This document shows positions 12,701 to 24,955 of a stretch of 64,000 nucleotides of DNA, one piece after another; position 1 is the stretch's first letter, and each line of letters begins with the position of its first letter. The stretch lies in NCBI GenBank assembly GCA_033002965.1, contig JAURVB010014088.1, positions 122,501 to 186,500 of the forward strand, read 5' to 3'. The position numbers were made by a program, and so were the translations under genes. This DNA is from Piper betle (Eukaryota > Streptophyta > Magnoliopsida > Piperales > Piperaceae). A model generated the notes under the pieces. It saw only the letters and a list, made by a program, of their open reading frames with translations, was not told the DNA's origin and did not search any database.

Positions 12701-14141
12701 GTTGCTACTCTCAATGCTGATGTGGCAAAAGATTACCTTGAAAAGGTTGCAGATCTTCTGTTGGAATTTGCTCAGGCAGATTCATTAGTCAAGTTATACA
12801 TGTGTAACCAAAGTTTGCTCAGCCGTCTTTTCAGATGTTCACAAGGATAGAGCCACCTATTCTTCTGAAGGTTGGGATGCATGCTAAAATCTTTAATACT
12901 TTATTAGGGCTTTTGTGTGTCTAATTCTAATGTTGCTGTGACTCTCCTATCATTTTGCAGATACTCAAATGTATTAATCATTTGTCAACAGATCCAAATT
13001 GTTTAGACAACCTTCAAAGGGCGGACGCAATTAAACATCTGATCCCCAATCTTGAAGTCCGTGAAGTACCACTTATTTGTGAGATGCACAATGAGGTAGC
13101 AGTTGCTTTTATGGATGAATTTTATTTCAAGTACTTGCATGATAAATCCATTAACTTCAGACTGAATCTACCATTTAAATTTGTGCTGCTGAAGGTTCTC
13201 AATGCGTTGTTCAACCTGTGCAAGATCAATAAGAGAAGGCAGGAGCAGGCTGCTGAGAATGGAATCATCCCCCATTTGATGCACTTCATTATGTCGGACT
13301 CTCCATTGAAGCAGTATGCCTTGCCTCTTCTCTGTGATATGGCCCATGCATCCCGTAACTCCCGCGAACAACTTAGAACTCATGGTGGTTTGGATGTTTA
13401 TCTAAGTTTGTTGGATGATGAACTATGGTCTGTAACTGCTTTGGACTCCTTGGCAGTCTGCTTGGCACATGATAATGACCAAAAAAGAGTAGAACAAGCT
13501 TTGTTAAGAAAAGAAGCTGTTCAGAAACTGGTGAAATTTTTCCAGTGCTGTCCAGAGCAGTATTTTGTCAATATTTTGGAGCCATTCTTGAAAATTGTCA
13601 CGTGAGTATACCTTTAGGCAAAGTACATTTAATCGCAATAATGAATATAATAAAATCCTTGGTGTTGTCATTTTTTTTAAAAAAATTGAATTTGAAATTG
13701 CAGAAAATCTGTGCGCATCAACACATCTTTGGCTGTCAATGGTCTGACTCCCTTGCTCATTGCTAGACTGGATCATCAAGACGCTATTGCTCGTCTCACT
13801 CTAGCTAAAGTTGATAAAGGTGAACTCAATTTTTGGCACCATCTTTTATGTTTTTCATCTATTACTGCATTGGGTCTTTAGTTGGTAATTTGCTTTGGTA
13901 TTGAGTAGAAATTTTATGCTTGGAAGCATAAACCAATTGAACTTTGGAGTTATTTGTACTGTAGGCGGTTTATGAACATCATCCTCGACCGAAACAGCTA
14001 ATAGTTGAGAATGACCTACCTCAAAGGCTTCAAAATCTTATCGAAGAGCGGAGGGATGGACAAAGTTTTGGAGGTCAAGTGCTTGTCAAACAGATGGCTA
14101 CGGCACTTTTAAAAGCTCTTCATATCAATACGGTTCTGTGA
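6742..14141 (+). CDS. MAP3KE1: MAP3K-epsilon protein kinase (Cdc7/Cdc15-like MAPKKK)
   Basis: Ser/Thr kinase of the plant MAP3Ke family, linked in Arabidopsis to plasma membrane function and pollen viability. It starts [20 protein letters not shown]. The kinase domain (about residues 20-275) has [33 protein letters not shown] and [10 protein letters not shown] linker follows with [10 protein letters not shown], then an ARM/HEAT-like C-terminus ending HINTVL. The model gives 1369 aa, close to the Arabidopsis protein. Two frame breaks are needed: one base missing near 12832 and one extra near 13804. Intron 5 uses a GC donor. Exons: 6742-6804, 6934-7068, 7211-7231, 7362-7435, 7850-7940, 8019-8102, 8215-8316, 8558-8689, 9208-9279, 9351-9439, 9584-9689, 9814-10182, 10260-10580, 10700-10744, 10862-11041, 11130-11213, 11301-11392, 11502-11585, 11665-12392, 12468-12870, 12961-13095, 13195-13601, 13704-13819, 13965-14141. 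Confidence 0.93.
8651..8810 (+). repeat. 80-bp tandem duplication over an exon/intron border
   Basis: Two adjacent 80-bp units, 8651-8730 and 8731-8810, both open with GATCTCCAACCAATGCC. Unit 1 holds the last 39 nt of MAP3Ke exon 8, its GT donor and the start of the intron. Unit 2 repeats the same coding bases and donor inside the intron, with several substitutions. The second donor at 8770 is a potential decoy splice site; using it would shift the frame because 80 is not a multiple of three. Confidence 0.85.
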
Positions 14142-14669
14142 ATCCATTAGATATGTTTTTGTTGATTCTTGTTTGGCATCTAAAAATGTAACTATCATAT
14201 GTTTGCTTTGCGTGAGTTTTTGTGAAGAATTAATCACCCATTTTCTTGGCAGGAATAGACCCATAATGCTATAAAATATGTGTGGCTGAAAATATCTCAT
14301 TTTAATGGGAGAGAGCTTTTCAGTTTTGAAATTGCTTGTGTTATGTGCATATATGCATTTGTAAAGATGCAGGGCAGAGACAGAACTTGCCGGTTGTATA
14401 CAGAACATTTTTTGTAAAATTTGGAAACGAAGAGCAAAATGGGAGATGGTCGGAAGTGAATTACGGCCAACGAAGCATCTGTGAGCTGCCTTGGATTTGT
14501 AGCATGCATTGGTCTGCGATCGATCTTGGTCGTATTTCATACCCATATTTAAGTGGACAATTGGGAGGGGTTACTACTAGGTTGCTCTGCATTGACTAGC
14601 AATCGGTAAGGTTATCATATTCATTGAAGTTGTATCTGTATTCTCAAAAGCAAGAGAGATTTTATTTTT
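14142..14669 (+). other. MAP3Ke 3' flank
   Basis: Sequence after the MAP3Ke stop, with T-rich stretches as expected of a plant 3' UTR. No further conserved frame is visible before repeat copy B begins. Confidence 0.5.
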
Positions 14670-16410
14670 AATATTTATTCAATGCCAATGCAATTGTTGT
14701 GGTGCAAATGATGCGATCGTGCTTACAATTTGATGATATTTTGGCATGTTCTTGGCAAAATTGGCATGTGGTAAGGTTACAATATGTTGTGCAGTATTAT
14801 GCAATTTGATGTTGGATTCTGAATTTTTTTATTTTTTTATTTTGGGGGGGGAGAGGGGGAATGCTAAGGTTGTCGTCTTTGCACTTCACGGGTTGACCTG
14901 TTTGTGACGCCCGTTTACTTATTCCAGCGGGGGAAAACTAGATATTAGGATTTCAACGCTAATTACTGACATTTTCAATTTTCACACACTCATCTTTCAT
15001 TCGACTTCTTAGGCCAAGTCTTTGTCAATTCACTAGCTTTAGAGTTCTGTCACAAGAGAATAAAGGAGAAGAAGATGGGGTTGAGGAAAGAGCATAGTTG
15101 TAAAAATTGGGAATTGGCTGATTTAATTCGGCTTGATGCAAAAATGAGTCAAAATACCTGACGATCGTTTAGGTAAAAAATAGGACCAAGAATTGGCCGA
15201 TCCAAATTGATTTTTACCCCGAGTTGATGGAACTGGGAGGCGGAGGAGACAGGCACTAGGGTAGGTAGGGTGAGATAGGAGTAAGATAGTGTGAACCTTG
15301 GCTGTAGAGGAGATTTGGCTGTCGGAGGGGAGCCAAGGGTGGGATGGCGGGCGGTAGGAGGAGATCTGGCGGCGGGGTGGGTGGGGGGGATGTGGGACGG
15401 GATGGCGGAGGAGATCTGGCGGCGGGGTGGGTGGGGGGAGATAGGGGTGGGATGAGCTGAACCTCGGCAGGGCGACAAGTGGCGAAGGAGATCTAGCGTC
15501 GAGGGGGAGCCAAGGGCAGGATGGCAGGCGGTGGGGAACGAGGGTCTCAGCGAGGTGGCGGCAGGCAACCAAGGGTAGACCGGGGTGGGGCGAGGGAATA
15601 GGGGTGAGGCTCGGCGGGGAGGCGGCGGGAGGCGGCGGGCGGCGTGGGGTGGAGGAGATCTGGCGGGGGTGGGGGGCGGGGGAGACGGGAAAAGGTAGAG
15701 AAGAACGAGGGGCTAGTTTAGGTAATAAAAATTGACTCACTCCTTGATAGTGCCAATAATAATAATATAAATTTTAAAAATATAAAATATAATATAATAG
15801 AACATAAAAAAATAATCTAAATAAAATATTCTAAAATGATGTCAAAAATAGGGTGAGGAGATCAATGACCGATTTTAATTGATTCAAGTGAATCGATTTT
15901 TGTCTAATTTTTGATGAATTGGTCCGATTCCAGGACTCCCTTCAAAACTGATCTAACGTTATATTCTGATTTTTACAACTATAAGAAAGAGTGAAACTAA
16001 CGGGTAGAGGACAGGGGATTGGGAGAGAACTTTGAAGACAGAGATAGACTTTGTTTTAAATGGCATTTCTTGTAGCTTTCAGCTTTCCCTTTCATTGAAA
16101 TTTGATAACGCATTCGGCTTTATTATGAGGTATAATTTTTATTATAATGTTAATTTTACCTATTGCTTGAGCTTTTCTAATATTTTAATTCGAGTTATTT
16201 TAATGTTTAAGGATTTTTTCAATCAGTTAATAAATAAGCATATGTATCATTATTATGCACAGATCAATTATTTAAGGTTTTATTATTACTCATTGGTCAT
16301 GTCCTATAATTATGTCTGTTTTACAATTATTTTGTTGAAAAGTTAATTGTTTAAATATTTAAGAAGCTAACTGTTATTTGCATCTTTAAGTTCTTTAACT
16401 TTTCATTATA
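14670..16410. repeat. Duplicated segment copy B (5'-truncated, interrupted)
   Basis: Matches the 3' two thirds of copy A (from about 2556) and is interrupted at 15089-15984 by a transposon. It ends at 16410 exactly where copy A ends and runs straight into copy C. B and C together therefore look like adjoining units of a tandem array. Confidence 0.8.
15090..15984. mobile_element. Non-autonomous TIR transposon inserted in copy B
   Basis: Flanked by inverted ends ATAGTTGTAAAAAT (15092 onward) and ATTTTTACAACTAT (ending about 15984). Copies A and C lack the roughly 0.9 kb insert and read straight through AGGAAAGAGYGAAAC. Copy B has AGGAAAGAG before and AAGAAAGAG after the insert, a 9-bp target-site duplication with one mismatch. 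A 9-bp duplication is typical of Mutator-like elements. The interior (15230-15710) is a GC-rich run of imperfect repeats containing GGAGGAGATCTGGC. Its long minus-strand frames are Pro/Ser-rich low complexity, with no transposase. Confidence 0.75.
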
Positions 16411-17490
16411 AAAATGCCGACGACAGAAATTAACATTACATTTCTAGGATCTAAAAATGAAAATAGCTCCGTGTTCATGATGTGTTATAGATAATAGTAT
16501 TAAATGAGATACTATGGGTTAAAACTAGTTGTTCTAAAATATTATACGATGACTAAATACTGCTTGAAATCACTACTTCATCGCGTGGATTATATTACGA
16601 AAGAGACTTATTAAGTATAAATGTGTAGTCAAAGTGTGCTAATTTACTCTTCATCATCAGATAAAAACTCCTTGTCTAGTTTTAACTCGAGAGTTAAATC
16701 CCAGAAGTCGAGAAAGCATTTCACTTCGTGAAACAGGGGTGAAACCTCTGGAAATACAATTCCTCAGTGCTTGGAATTGAAATCTCCATCTCCCCAAATT
16801 GGAGGTTCCCTTCTTCTCCTCGCCTTGGCGGCAAGCCGTCTCCGATCGCCATCGCCAGGTTCGTCCCTCTCCTCCTCTCTTGCGTCGTCTCCACACCTCA
16901 AAGGTAGTCGGATAGGCCCGCGGTCGCTAGTGGCGTTGATTGTTTTTGTTTACGATTCGTCTGCATTGCTCCAGGTTGCTGCGATTTTTAAGGTTCTTCG
17001 TGTCTTATTCAATGCCAACGTAACTGTTTTGGTGCAGATGATGCGTTCGTGCTTACAATTTGATGTTGTTTTGGCATGTTCTTCGCGTTTATGATATGTT
17101 GTGTAGTGTTATGCAATTTGATGTTGGATTCTGAATTTTGTTTTTCTGGGGAGGGGGGGAATGCTAATGCTGTCGCCTTTGCACTTCACGGCTTGGCCTG
17201 TTTGTGACGGCCGTTTATTTATTCCAGCGGGGGAATTCTAGATATAGGATTTCAACGCTAATTACTGACATTTTCAATGTTTACACTCTCACCCTTCATT
17301 CGACCTCTTCGCCCAAGTCTTTGTCAATTCACTAGCTTAAGAGTTCTGTCACAAGCGAGAAGAAGGTGGGGTTGTGGGGTTGAGGAAAGAGTGAAACTAA
17401 GGGGTTTTAGAGAGAGGACAGGGGATGATTGGGAGAGAACTTTGAAGCCAGAGATGGACTTTCTTTTAAACGGCATTTCTTAACCGCGCT
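16411..17490. repeat. Duplicated segment copy C (3'-truncated)
   Basis: Begins with the same TGCCGACGACAGAAATTAAC as copy A and follows it to about A position 3066, losing similarity after CCGCGCTAATTAAAC. It retains the CT-rich leader-like part. It supplies an uninterrupted version of the site where the transposon sits in copy B. Confidence 0.8.
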
Positions 17491-18931
17491 AATTAAACTA
17501 TTTATATACATCTATCTTAGCAGACATTATAAAATCATTCTGTCCTGCAGAGACGTGCATTCTTCCATTATTCGCATGATTCTACTTGCTACTTGGAACA
17601 TGCACATGTTCCTTTATTTTATTTACAACTGATATGTACAATGAGATTGAGCATTGTACATTTGATGATGCTCCCACAATATTCGTGACTTGCTCCAAAT
17701 CTCGAGAAGTTCCTAGATAACACATTTGATGATGAATTGTGCATTGTTGCACATGCATTCTGATATTGCATCCTGAGTTTTTTTGGGAATTATCATCTTA
17801 ACATTTTTATATTTTTATATTAAAAAAATACTTAAAACAACAAAATGAAAAGGTCTGTAAATTAACAAAATTTGTTTGGTCGAATTTTTATAGGCGTTTT
17901 CACTACTGAAAGTTCATCATTAGGTTCTCATATTTAAACATTTTATAAATAGTTTTCCCCCACAATGTGCTTGTTGCTTAAATTTATTTATTTATTTGAT
18001 ATATATGTGAGAATTAGGATAAGTGAAGAAGAAGAAAATGATGATGATAAGTGTGGCCGACTAATTTAGACAGAGCTATAGTAATTCGTTTTCTTTTATG
18101 TAAACTTTGTCATTTCATACATCATATTTTTTTAAAAAAAACGTAGTACGGATAAGCATACTGTTTTATTTTTAAAAATGCTTAATTATGAAATGAAACT
18201 CCTGAGTTTTTTTCCAATGAAAGTATTTTGACCTATTAAAATTTAAAATACCAATAAAGCCCAAACCTCAAGGCTACCTTGCACAACCTTCTGGGTGTTA
18301 ACATATCAATCACAATTTATGCACATATAACAAAAATCAACATAACATTTAGCACCTTTTTGAAACAATCAATCAATCAATCACACAGGAGTCTAACTTA
18401 ATAAAGGTCACACTGGTTCGAGTCTAAAAACCAGAAAAATTCAACCCGTATCCGACCACCATCAGCCATTAACCCCACCTTGACTAGGCCCCCACCGACT
18501 TGTTCCATGATAATGGAGAGTCAAGAGCTCTCTCCCATCGCCTTCGTTTCCCAAAGTCGTCATCTTTACGATCGCCCATTTCGCCTTTTTGCCTTGAATT
18601 ATTGTCTGCATTTCTTGGTGTTGTTGGAGTTGTGAATTTTGGGGATTTTTTCTTTTTTGGTTTTGTTTGGCGGTGGTGGTGGGGGTTTGGTTGATTGGAT
18701 GAAAGTGTGATGGGGGCGGTTCCGTCGACACCACGGCGGCGGCCGGATGCGGCAGTGTTCCTGATCGGGGCGGGAGTCGTTCCCGCTCTCCTCCGACTTC
18801 TGGCAGAAACTGCTGGAGTGTTGTCCGATGCTTTTTTTCAATTTAAAAAGTTGTCCGATGCTTTTTTTGGAAGGCAAGTGAACACAGCGCCATTGCTTTT
18901 AAAGTCTTTCTTGAAGGTTCATTGCTTCTGA
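17491..18931. other. Intergenic, no gene seen
   Basis: AT-rich until about 18480, then a more GC-rich stretch with a 78-codon open frame (18695-18931, +) that resembles nothing I recognise. A short direct repeat GTTGTCCGATGCTTTTTTT occurs at about 18819 and 18849. Confidence 0.5.
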
Positions 18932-19440
18932 ACTTCACGTATATGGAAATGCCAGCATAGAGCATCATATTGCGAAGCACATGAAGTGAATAATAAATTT
19001 ATACGAGAGCAAAGGAGTGCGTAGTATTGATGCCCTCAGCCATCAACCAAATCACTGAAAAGTTTGGGACACCATGAAAGTACAAATCCCATTAAGAAAC
19101 TAAAAAAATGGTTTGAAGTAGAAAGGAAGCAAGCTATTCTCGTCACGACAAGAGCAGAACATCGCAGCCATCAAATGTTAGGTACTTGCAAGTGCTATCC
19201 GTTCTCGAACCAAAATAGATGACTCACTCGGACGACTTCGTCAATGAGATTGACATTCCAAGACATCGGTCACATAACGCCAACACCAACTCCTTGGATT
19301 TTACATCGTCACTCGGGTCAATGACGATGCAACAACCTTCATTAAAGCTTTTTTATTAGAAGAAACAAGTAACAAAACTGTATTATAAAAAAACCTAGTT
19401 GAAGAAACTGTCCTTTGTGTGAGCCCGGTTCTCATGTTTT
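18932..19440 (-). pseudogene. Degenerate partial copy of cysteine synthase gene
   Basis: Collinear with the intact gene's region about 20670-21150, in the same orientation. Shared blocks include GGACGACTTCGTC, GAGATTGACAT and AACTCCTTG (the exon encoding VNLIDEVV) plus both flanking introns (for example CAAATCCCATTAAGAAA). The exon copy has indels and lost splice context, and no other exons accompany it. It is an old local duplication of one exon plus introns, lying about 0.6 kb beyond the stop codon of the parent. Confidence 0.8.
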
Positions 19441-20024
19441 TCCGAGGGATATTTAAAAAATACCGAGACTAATATCATGTCACTCTGTTGGAGATGCCAT
19501 CTAAAGTGTAACTCGATGACTCTTAGGTAGCTATCTTTTGAAGTATTTAAATGAAATTATATAATTGTTTTTTTATATAAAACAACTCTCATGATTTGAT
19601 ATTTAAATATTTCATGACCAGTGATATTTATTTTTAATATTTTTTATTATCTATATAAGTGAAGAATAAGAGTAAAACATGTCGGCCTCGGAGAGGAGCA
19701 GTGAATTATTAATATAAAAGACTTCATCTACCTCGTTGAGCGAGAAAATTAGATTAGGAAGGATATTTGGCCTATTCTCCCCACCTCACGTATTATCTCA
19801 TTGAGGTTAAGTTTTTATCGACCCTTTTGATTATTGATAATCTTTTACTTGGGTGCATACACTGGAAGATGAAATCATGAAATGCTTGTACACCTGAACG
19901 GATAACCATTTACCGGGTTTCGCTGGTCTTTCGTTTTATCTGAACAAAAGTAATATTCAAGCTTAAGCAGACAGCTTTATTGGAAGTTTGTGGTTGGAAA
20001 TGGCAATGCAGGGATTGACTAATC
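19441..20024. other. Cysteine synthase 3' flank
   Basis: AT-rich sequence downstream of the cysteine synthase stop (gene on minus strand). The part next to the stop is presumably 3' UTR. No other gene is visible. Confidence 0.5.
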
Positions 20025-22957
20025 TCAGAGTTCAAACACCATGTTTTCTGCCTCGCGCCTCACAGAATCAAACAATACAGATGACAGGTAACGCTCGCCA
20101 AAACTAGGGAAGACGACCTGCACCGCAAATAGAATACCAAATCAGTCATAACGTTTGCGAGATGCTCGATCAAGCACGGACAACAATATGCCGAGACAAC
20201 ACTATGTGTAGAAGTAGCTAAGTTAATCCAACTTACAACAATAAGCTTCCCCTCATTTTCTGGCCTCTTTGCAATCCTAATTGCAGCAGCAGCAGCAGCT
20301 CCAGATGATATTCCAGCCTATGCATAATATTACCAAGTAATGAGAAAACAATGCGAATATTAAGACTTCAAAAACCTCATTTACGCGTTTATGAAACATT
20401 CTACTGCGTGCCAGCCAAAAAAACTCACCAGCAATCCTTCTTTGAGAGCAACTAACTTTGCAGTTTCAATAGCTTCCTCACTTGATACCTGGCGACCTCA
20501 GAACAACGTAATGTTAATGAATCATATTTGCAAATAGCGACAGGAACATAAAAATGGTGTTCACATCATGTGCACCATTTTACTTGTCTGTGTTCATATT
20601 TATCTACGACCACGAAAATGAAGTGTGCGTTCAATTCTAACAATCATCAACCCAGGATAATTATATAACCATACGAACTTCAGATATGGAAATGTCCACA
20701 TATCATCATTTTTACGAAGCACAACTGAATAAGAAATCTATATAAGACAAAGGACTGGTAATATTGATGTCTCAGTTTTGGACACCATAAAAGTCCAAAT
20801 CCCATTAAGAAATGGGATGAAATGAAAAGAAAGCAAACTATTCTCATCATGGCAAGAGCGTAGCATCACAACCACCAAAGGTTAGGCAATTAAAGCTGCA
20901 ATAAGTTTTCATAACAAGAGAGATTACTCACTTGGACGACTTCGTCGATGAGATTGACATCCAAGACAGCAGGAATAAAACCAGCCCCAACTCCTTGAAT
21001 TTTATGTGGACCTGATTACATGGCCACTTAGGTCAATGACTATGCAACAAACTAAATTAAAGCTTTTCCAGAAGAAACAAGTAAACAAAACTGCACGACA
21101 CGTTTAGATAACAAAATTACTAAGTTGAAGAAACTGCCCAATAAAACATGTTTCAGGCACTTACCGGGTTTCCCACCCGATAGAACAGCACTTTCAACTG
21201 GTTCCACACCATAAATCTACAAGGGAGCAGGACATCAGGATATAAGCAGGTAAGCATACACTGGGAATGATTTAAACAGGAAATTAAATACACCAAGAAG
21301 CAAAACTGAAATAAGTGAAAAGGTCTATATGTAAATAAAAGAAGATGAACATGCCAGTAAAATTTAAGAGATATATAAAGAACTGGCACACCTTAATATT
21401 GGGATTTTGCTCCTTCAAATATCTTCCAGCCCCAGTTACTGTACCACCAGTTCCAATCGCAGAAATAAAAGCATCAATCTTACCATTTGAACCTTTCCAT
21501 ATCTCAGGTCCGGTAGTTTCATAATGAATCTGTACTAACGCATTTGTAAATAGAAATTAGATTCAATTAAATGTATAGAGGGTCAACAATAGTCAAATAA
21601 AAATTAAGTCTTGAACACGATACACATCCTTTCCTTGCTGGTCACTTTTCACAGGCCATATTCACATCAATCAAGTCACAAAACCGTAGTGCATAGTCAA
21701 CACTCAACAGAAGCAACAGACATACTCAAAGGCTGACTAAATGGTAAAGAACAGGAATAGCAAATAACCATTTTTGCAACAGGTATCGTGTTTTTGCCAA
21801 AACCTCAATGTAAGAATGCCAATAACCATTTTGCAAATAACAACAGAAATTGCATCTGGGCTTTCAAAAAACGAAATCCTTTACCTTTGGGTTAGCAGGA
21901 TTTTCAAACTGTTGGAGGATGTAGGCGTTTGGCGTTTTTGCTAAAATCTCTTCTGCCTTCTTAATGGCAGCTTTCATGCCCCCAGCTGGATCCGTGAGAA
22001 CCAACTCGGCACCAAAAGCTCTAAGAATGATTTTCCTCTCAAGGCTCATAGAAGCAGGCATTGTAATGATAAGCTTGTATCCTTTTGCTGCTGCCATGAA
22101 GGCCAAGCCAATGCCCGTATTTCCACTAGTTGGTTCAATAAGGACGCTCTTCATCAAAAAGAAAAAGGGAATTTGTTAGCCAACCAGAAATCAATGCTGG
22201 GAAATGAGAATAACTGAATTTGCGGGCATTTAGGAGAAATTTGCGCTTTCAGAAATAAAACAATTGCAAGCAATTCGAGATACACTAACACATTTGGATC
22301 AGCTCTCTATGCATACAGAATAACTTAATTACCATTTTTCAAGCCCTTGCAACCTCCTCGTGTTCAATAGTTATGTATTTTTAATTTTTTTTCCAGATAA
22401 ACGAAGTGTTGAAACGTATCAAGTGACAAATATCATGAACTAACCTTGCCAGGCGTGATAAGGCCTTTCTCTTCCGCATCAGTGATCATGCTATATCCTA
22501 TCCTGTTACAGTCAAATGATTAAGAAACATTAAATAATTTTATCAACAAGCCTTATAAATAGCCTACCTTCTAAAATCTATACTTAGTTTTTAAATAGGC
22601 ACACTATGATATATTAAATAAACGAAGTCGGTTTTTAAGCATCTTAAATAACTAGTTTTGTTCTGCTTCTAAAACTCTGAGGAGGACATAATTGAGTCAA
22701 TATGTAAGTTGCATATACCTGTCTTTGACACTGGAGCAAGGCTCCATCATCTCAAGCTTGACAGCAATTTTTGCAACACAGCCATCAGTAATATTATTGA
22801 GATAGACCATAGGTGTTTTACCAATAAGCTACAAGGAACATATATCAGTAGTGAAAAGGCAAAAAAGCAGAGCGAAAGCTCTTATCAGGTTTGACATACT
22901 GATCTGGAAACTCACCTCCGTCACATCTTTGGCAATTGCAATACGATCTCCATCCAT
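20025..22957 (-). CDS. OASTL: Cysteine synthase, cytosolic O-acetylserine(thiol)lyase
   Basis: PLP enzyme that makes cysteine from O-acetylserine and sulfide, the last step of sulfate assimilation. Ten coding exons join without a frame break into 325 aa. Residues seen: PLP lysine in SSVKDR (K49), substrate loop PTSGNTG, phosphate loop GTGGT, the SSGAAAAA serine and FPSFGERY near the C-terminus. No transit peptide precedes [14 protein letters not shown], so it is cytosolic. PTSGNTG rather than PTSGNMG argues against beta-cyanoalanine synthase. Unusual residues are IGKTPM (usually IGNTPL) and SAIGTGG (usually SGIGTGG). A leader exon probably lies near 23391-23460, with its intron ending just before the ATG. 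Exons, 5' to 3': 22957-22916, 22828-22719, 22502-22445, 22148-21885, 21529-21392, 21216-21165, 21011-20932, 20488-20429, 20317-20237, 20117-20025. Confidence 0.95.
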
Positions 22958-22960
22958 CTT

Positions 22961-24949
22961 CTGAAATGAGAAATTGGATATCCAATGATTAAGAGTCCAT
23001 ACAAAAAAATGAAATCAGGAACAACTTCTCAAGGATGCAAAGACAGATCAGGTTTGACAGAGAATGCAACTTCCCAAGCATGCAAGACAAAACCTTGATA
23101 AACCTTGACAAAACCGGATAAAAACTGACGTTCTACAATTAAATGCTAAAGCCCAGAAATGGAAGAATTCAAAACAAGAAAAAACTGATCCGGGCCCAGC
23201 TTTTTTTTTGCAAAATCAAAGATAATACATTGATAGAACAAAATTTTAAGTCAACGTTTTAGATAATGCATCAAATAAGATCATTCAACCGTCTCACTTG
23301 CTTAATTAAATAGTAAAATACAATTATTTGCACAACAAAATTAACGCAATTTAATTAAAAAATAAACAGACAGAGATCATGAGACCAACCTGGAAAATAT
23401 GGCAACGGATCGGCCGAGGTCTGGGGAAGAGCCTAGAACAAAGAGGCTGACTTGGGTATACTGCATATAAGAGGATGACAATACCCAGGCCACAAACACC
23501 TTTAAATATTATAAGTGGAAGCAGATTAATCAAACGAATATGCTGCTTGGACTTCCTTTGTTTGTAATTGGTTTTACGGATTGCAGAATAAAAATTCAGG
23601 CATTGGAGTTGTTGACTCTAAGACAGATAGATTTGGACAATCAATTTAGCGTGATCTATTGACCTTCGTTTTCTGCCGGCATGTGGGCACCCACGTTGCT
23701 AATTTCCACCATTTTTTCTTCACAACAGGAGTAAAAACCCAAGAAAACTAGAACACCAGCACATCTTTTTTCCATCTAATTACTGATCAGTTAGGGGGAA
23801 ACAGAAGAGTTCATGCTCATTTGATTTGATAGGAAAGAAAGCAATACCAACAAATTACAATTGGATGATCTAAGCTGGTAAGTACTCATCAGATCATTGC
23901 TTATATGCATAATTATTAATATCGATAGCAAGTTTTATGTACAGGGGGATATAAACAACTATTTGAGATATAAATTCAGACCAGGCTGTTCCCATGATCA
24001 AATATCACGCAACCAAGGCGATCGAGCTCCAGCCATTCACTTGTTATGTCTTATTATATAGAAATATATATTAAAAAAATGGTTGACAACTGGAACCTTT
24101 GGGATCAGAAAAAAATATACATCAAATGCTGGTATTATGTAGCATATCATGTGAAGGAATAAGCTTTTCTTATAAAATTATTGATTGTTATATATGTGCA
24201 TGCATGGTTAATTGATCTCGATTAATTGCATGAGTTGCTTGTACAATTATGTAATTTTCTGGGTATATTTTCTATTTGTTATGAACGAGGATAATCAATT
24301 TTCTATTAATTTGAGATAGCTGTGGATCTTTAAGTAATTACAGCCCATCTTAGAAACAGTCAGGGTTCTTGTAATTAAATCAAATACTACAGAGTAGTAC
24401 TGTGAATGTCTACATTCTTCTAAATTTCTATTTTTATGGCTAATAATATTTTTTAATGATAAAATTTATATTCTTAATAATTTCAATTAGTTATTTTTAC
24501 TACATACTTTAGAAAATTGATCATAATTTTTAATAACTCTCTGGAAGTTATTAATAAAAAAGAACATATATGAAAGAATAGGAATTAAAGAATGATGTTT
24601 CTTAGCGATGTAATTGGCCATCCTGATGACTCTGAGAGATTTATTGAAAATTATAATTAAAGTGAATGATTTGTCATCATTTAATTTTGTATTTATTATT
24701 TTAAATAATAAGTGAGATCGTAATCATAAAGCCTCAACCGTATCATCGCGTAGTGCGAATTAACGAGTTTTTATCAAAATTTTTACAATCGATTAAATTA
24801 TTGCATCAATTTTAAATCATCGACTAAAATACGTTGGATCCCCTTTTATTTTCCTTTTCCATCTTTATTACAACGCTTTTTGTTCCCTTTTTATTTAAAA
24901 TAAAATGTAAAAAAAGTCCTATAAGAAGGGACATTGGCAATGGCGTCAA
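22961..24949. other. Cysteine synthase leader intron and intergenic
   Basis: On the minus strand the sequence near 23391 ends in CCAG followed by GTTGGT, a plausible 5' UTR exon and donor. Beyond about 23500 the sequence is AT-rich with no recognised gene. Confidence 0.4.
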
Positions 24950-24955
24950 CCCAAC

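Noticed and set aside
15123..15740. Long minus-strand open frames, Pro/Ser-rich
   Set aside because: They lie inside the transposon's GC-rich tandem core; the composition is low complexity and overlapping frames are equally open.
18695..18931. Short frame with GAGVVPALLRLLAE, reminiscent of an ARM repeat
   Set aside because: The similarity is a dozen common residues and a tandem nucleotide repeat follows; too weak to call a gene.
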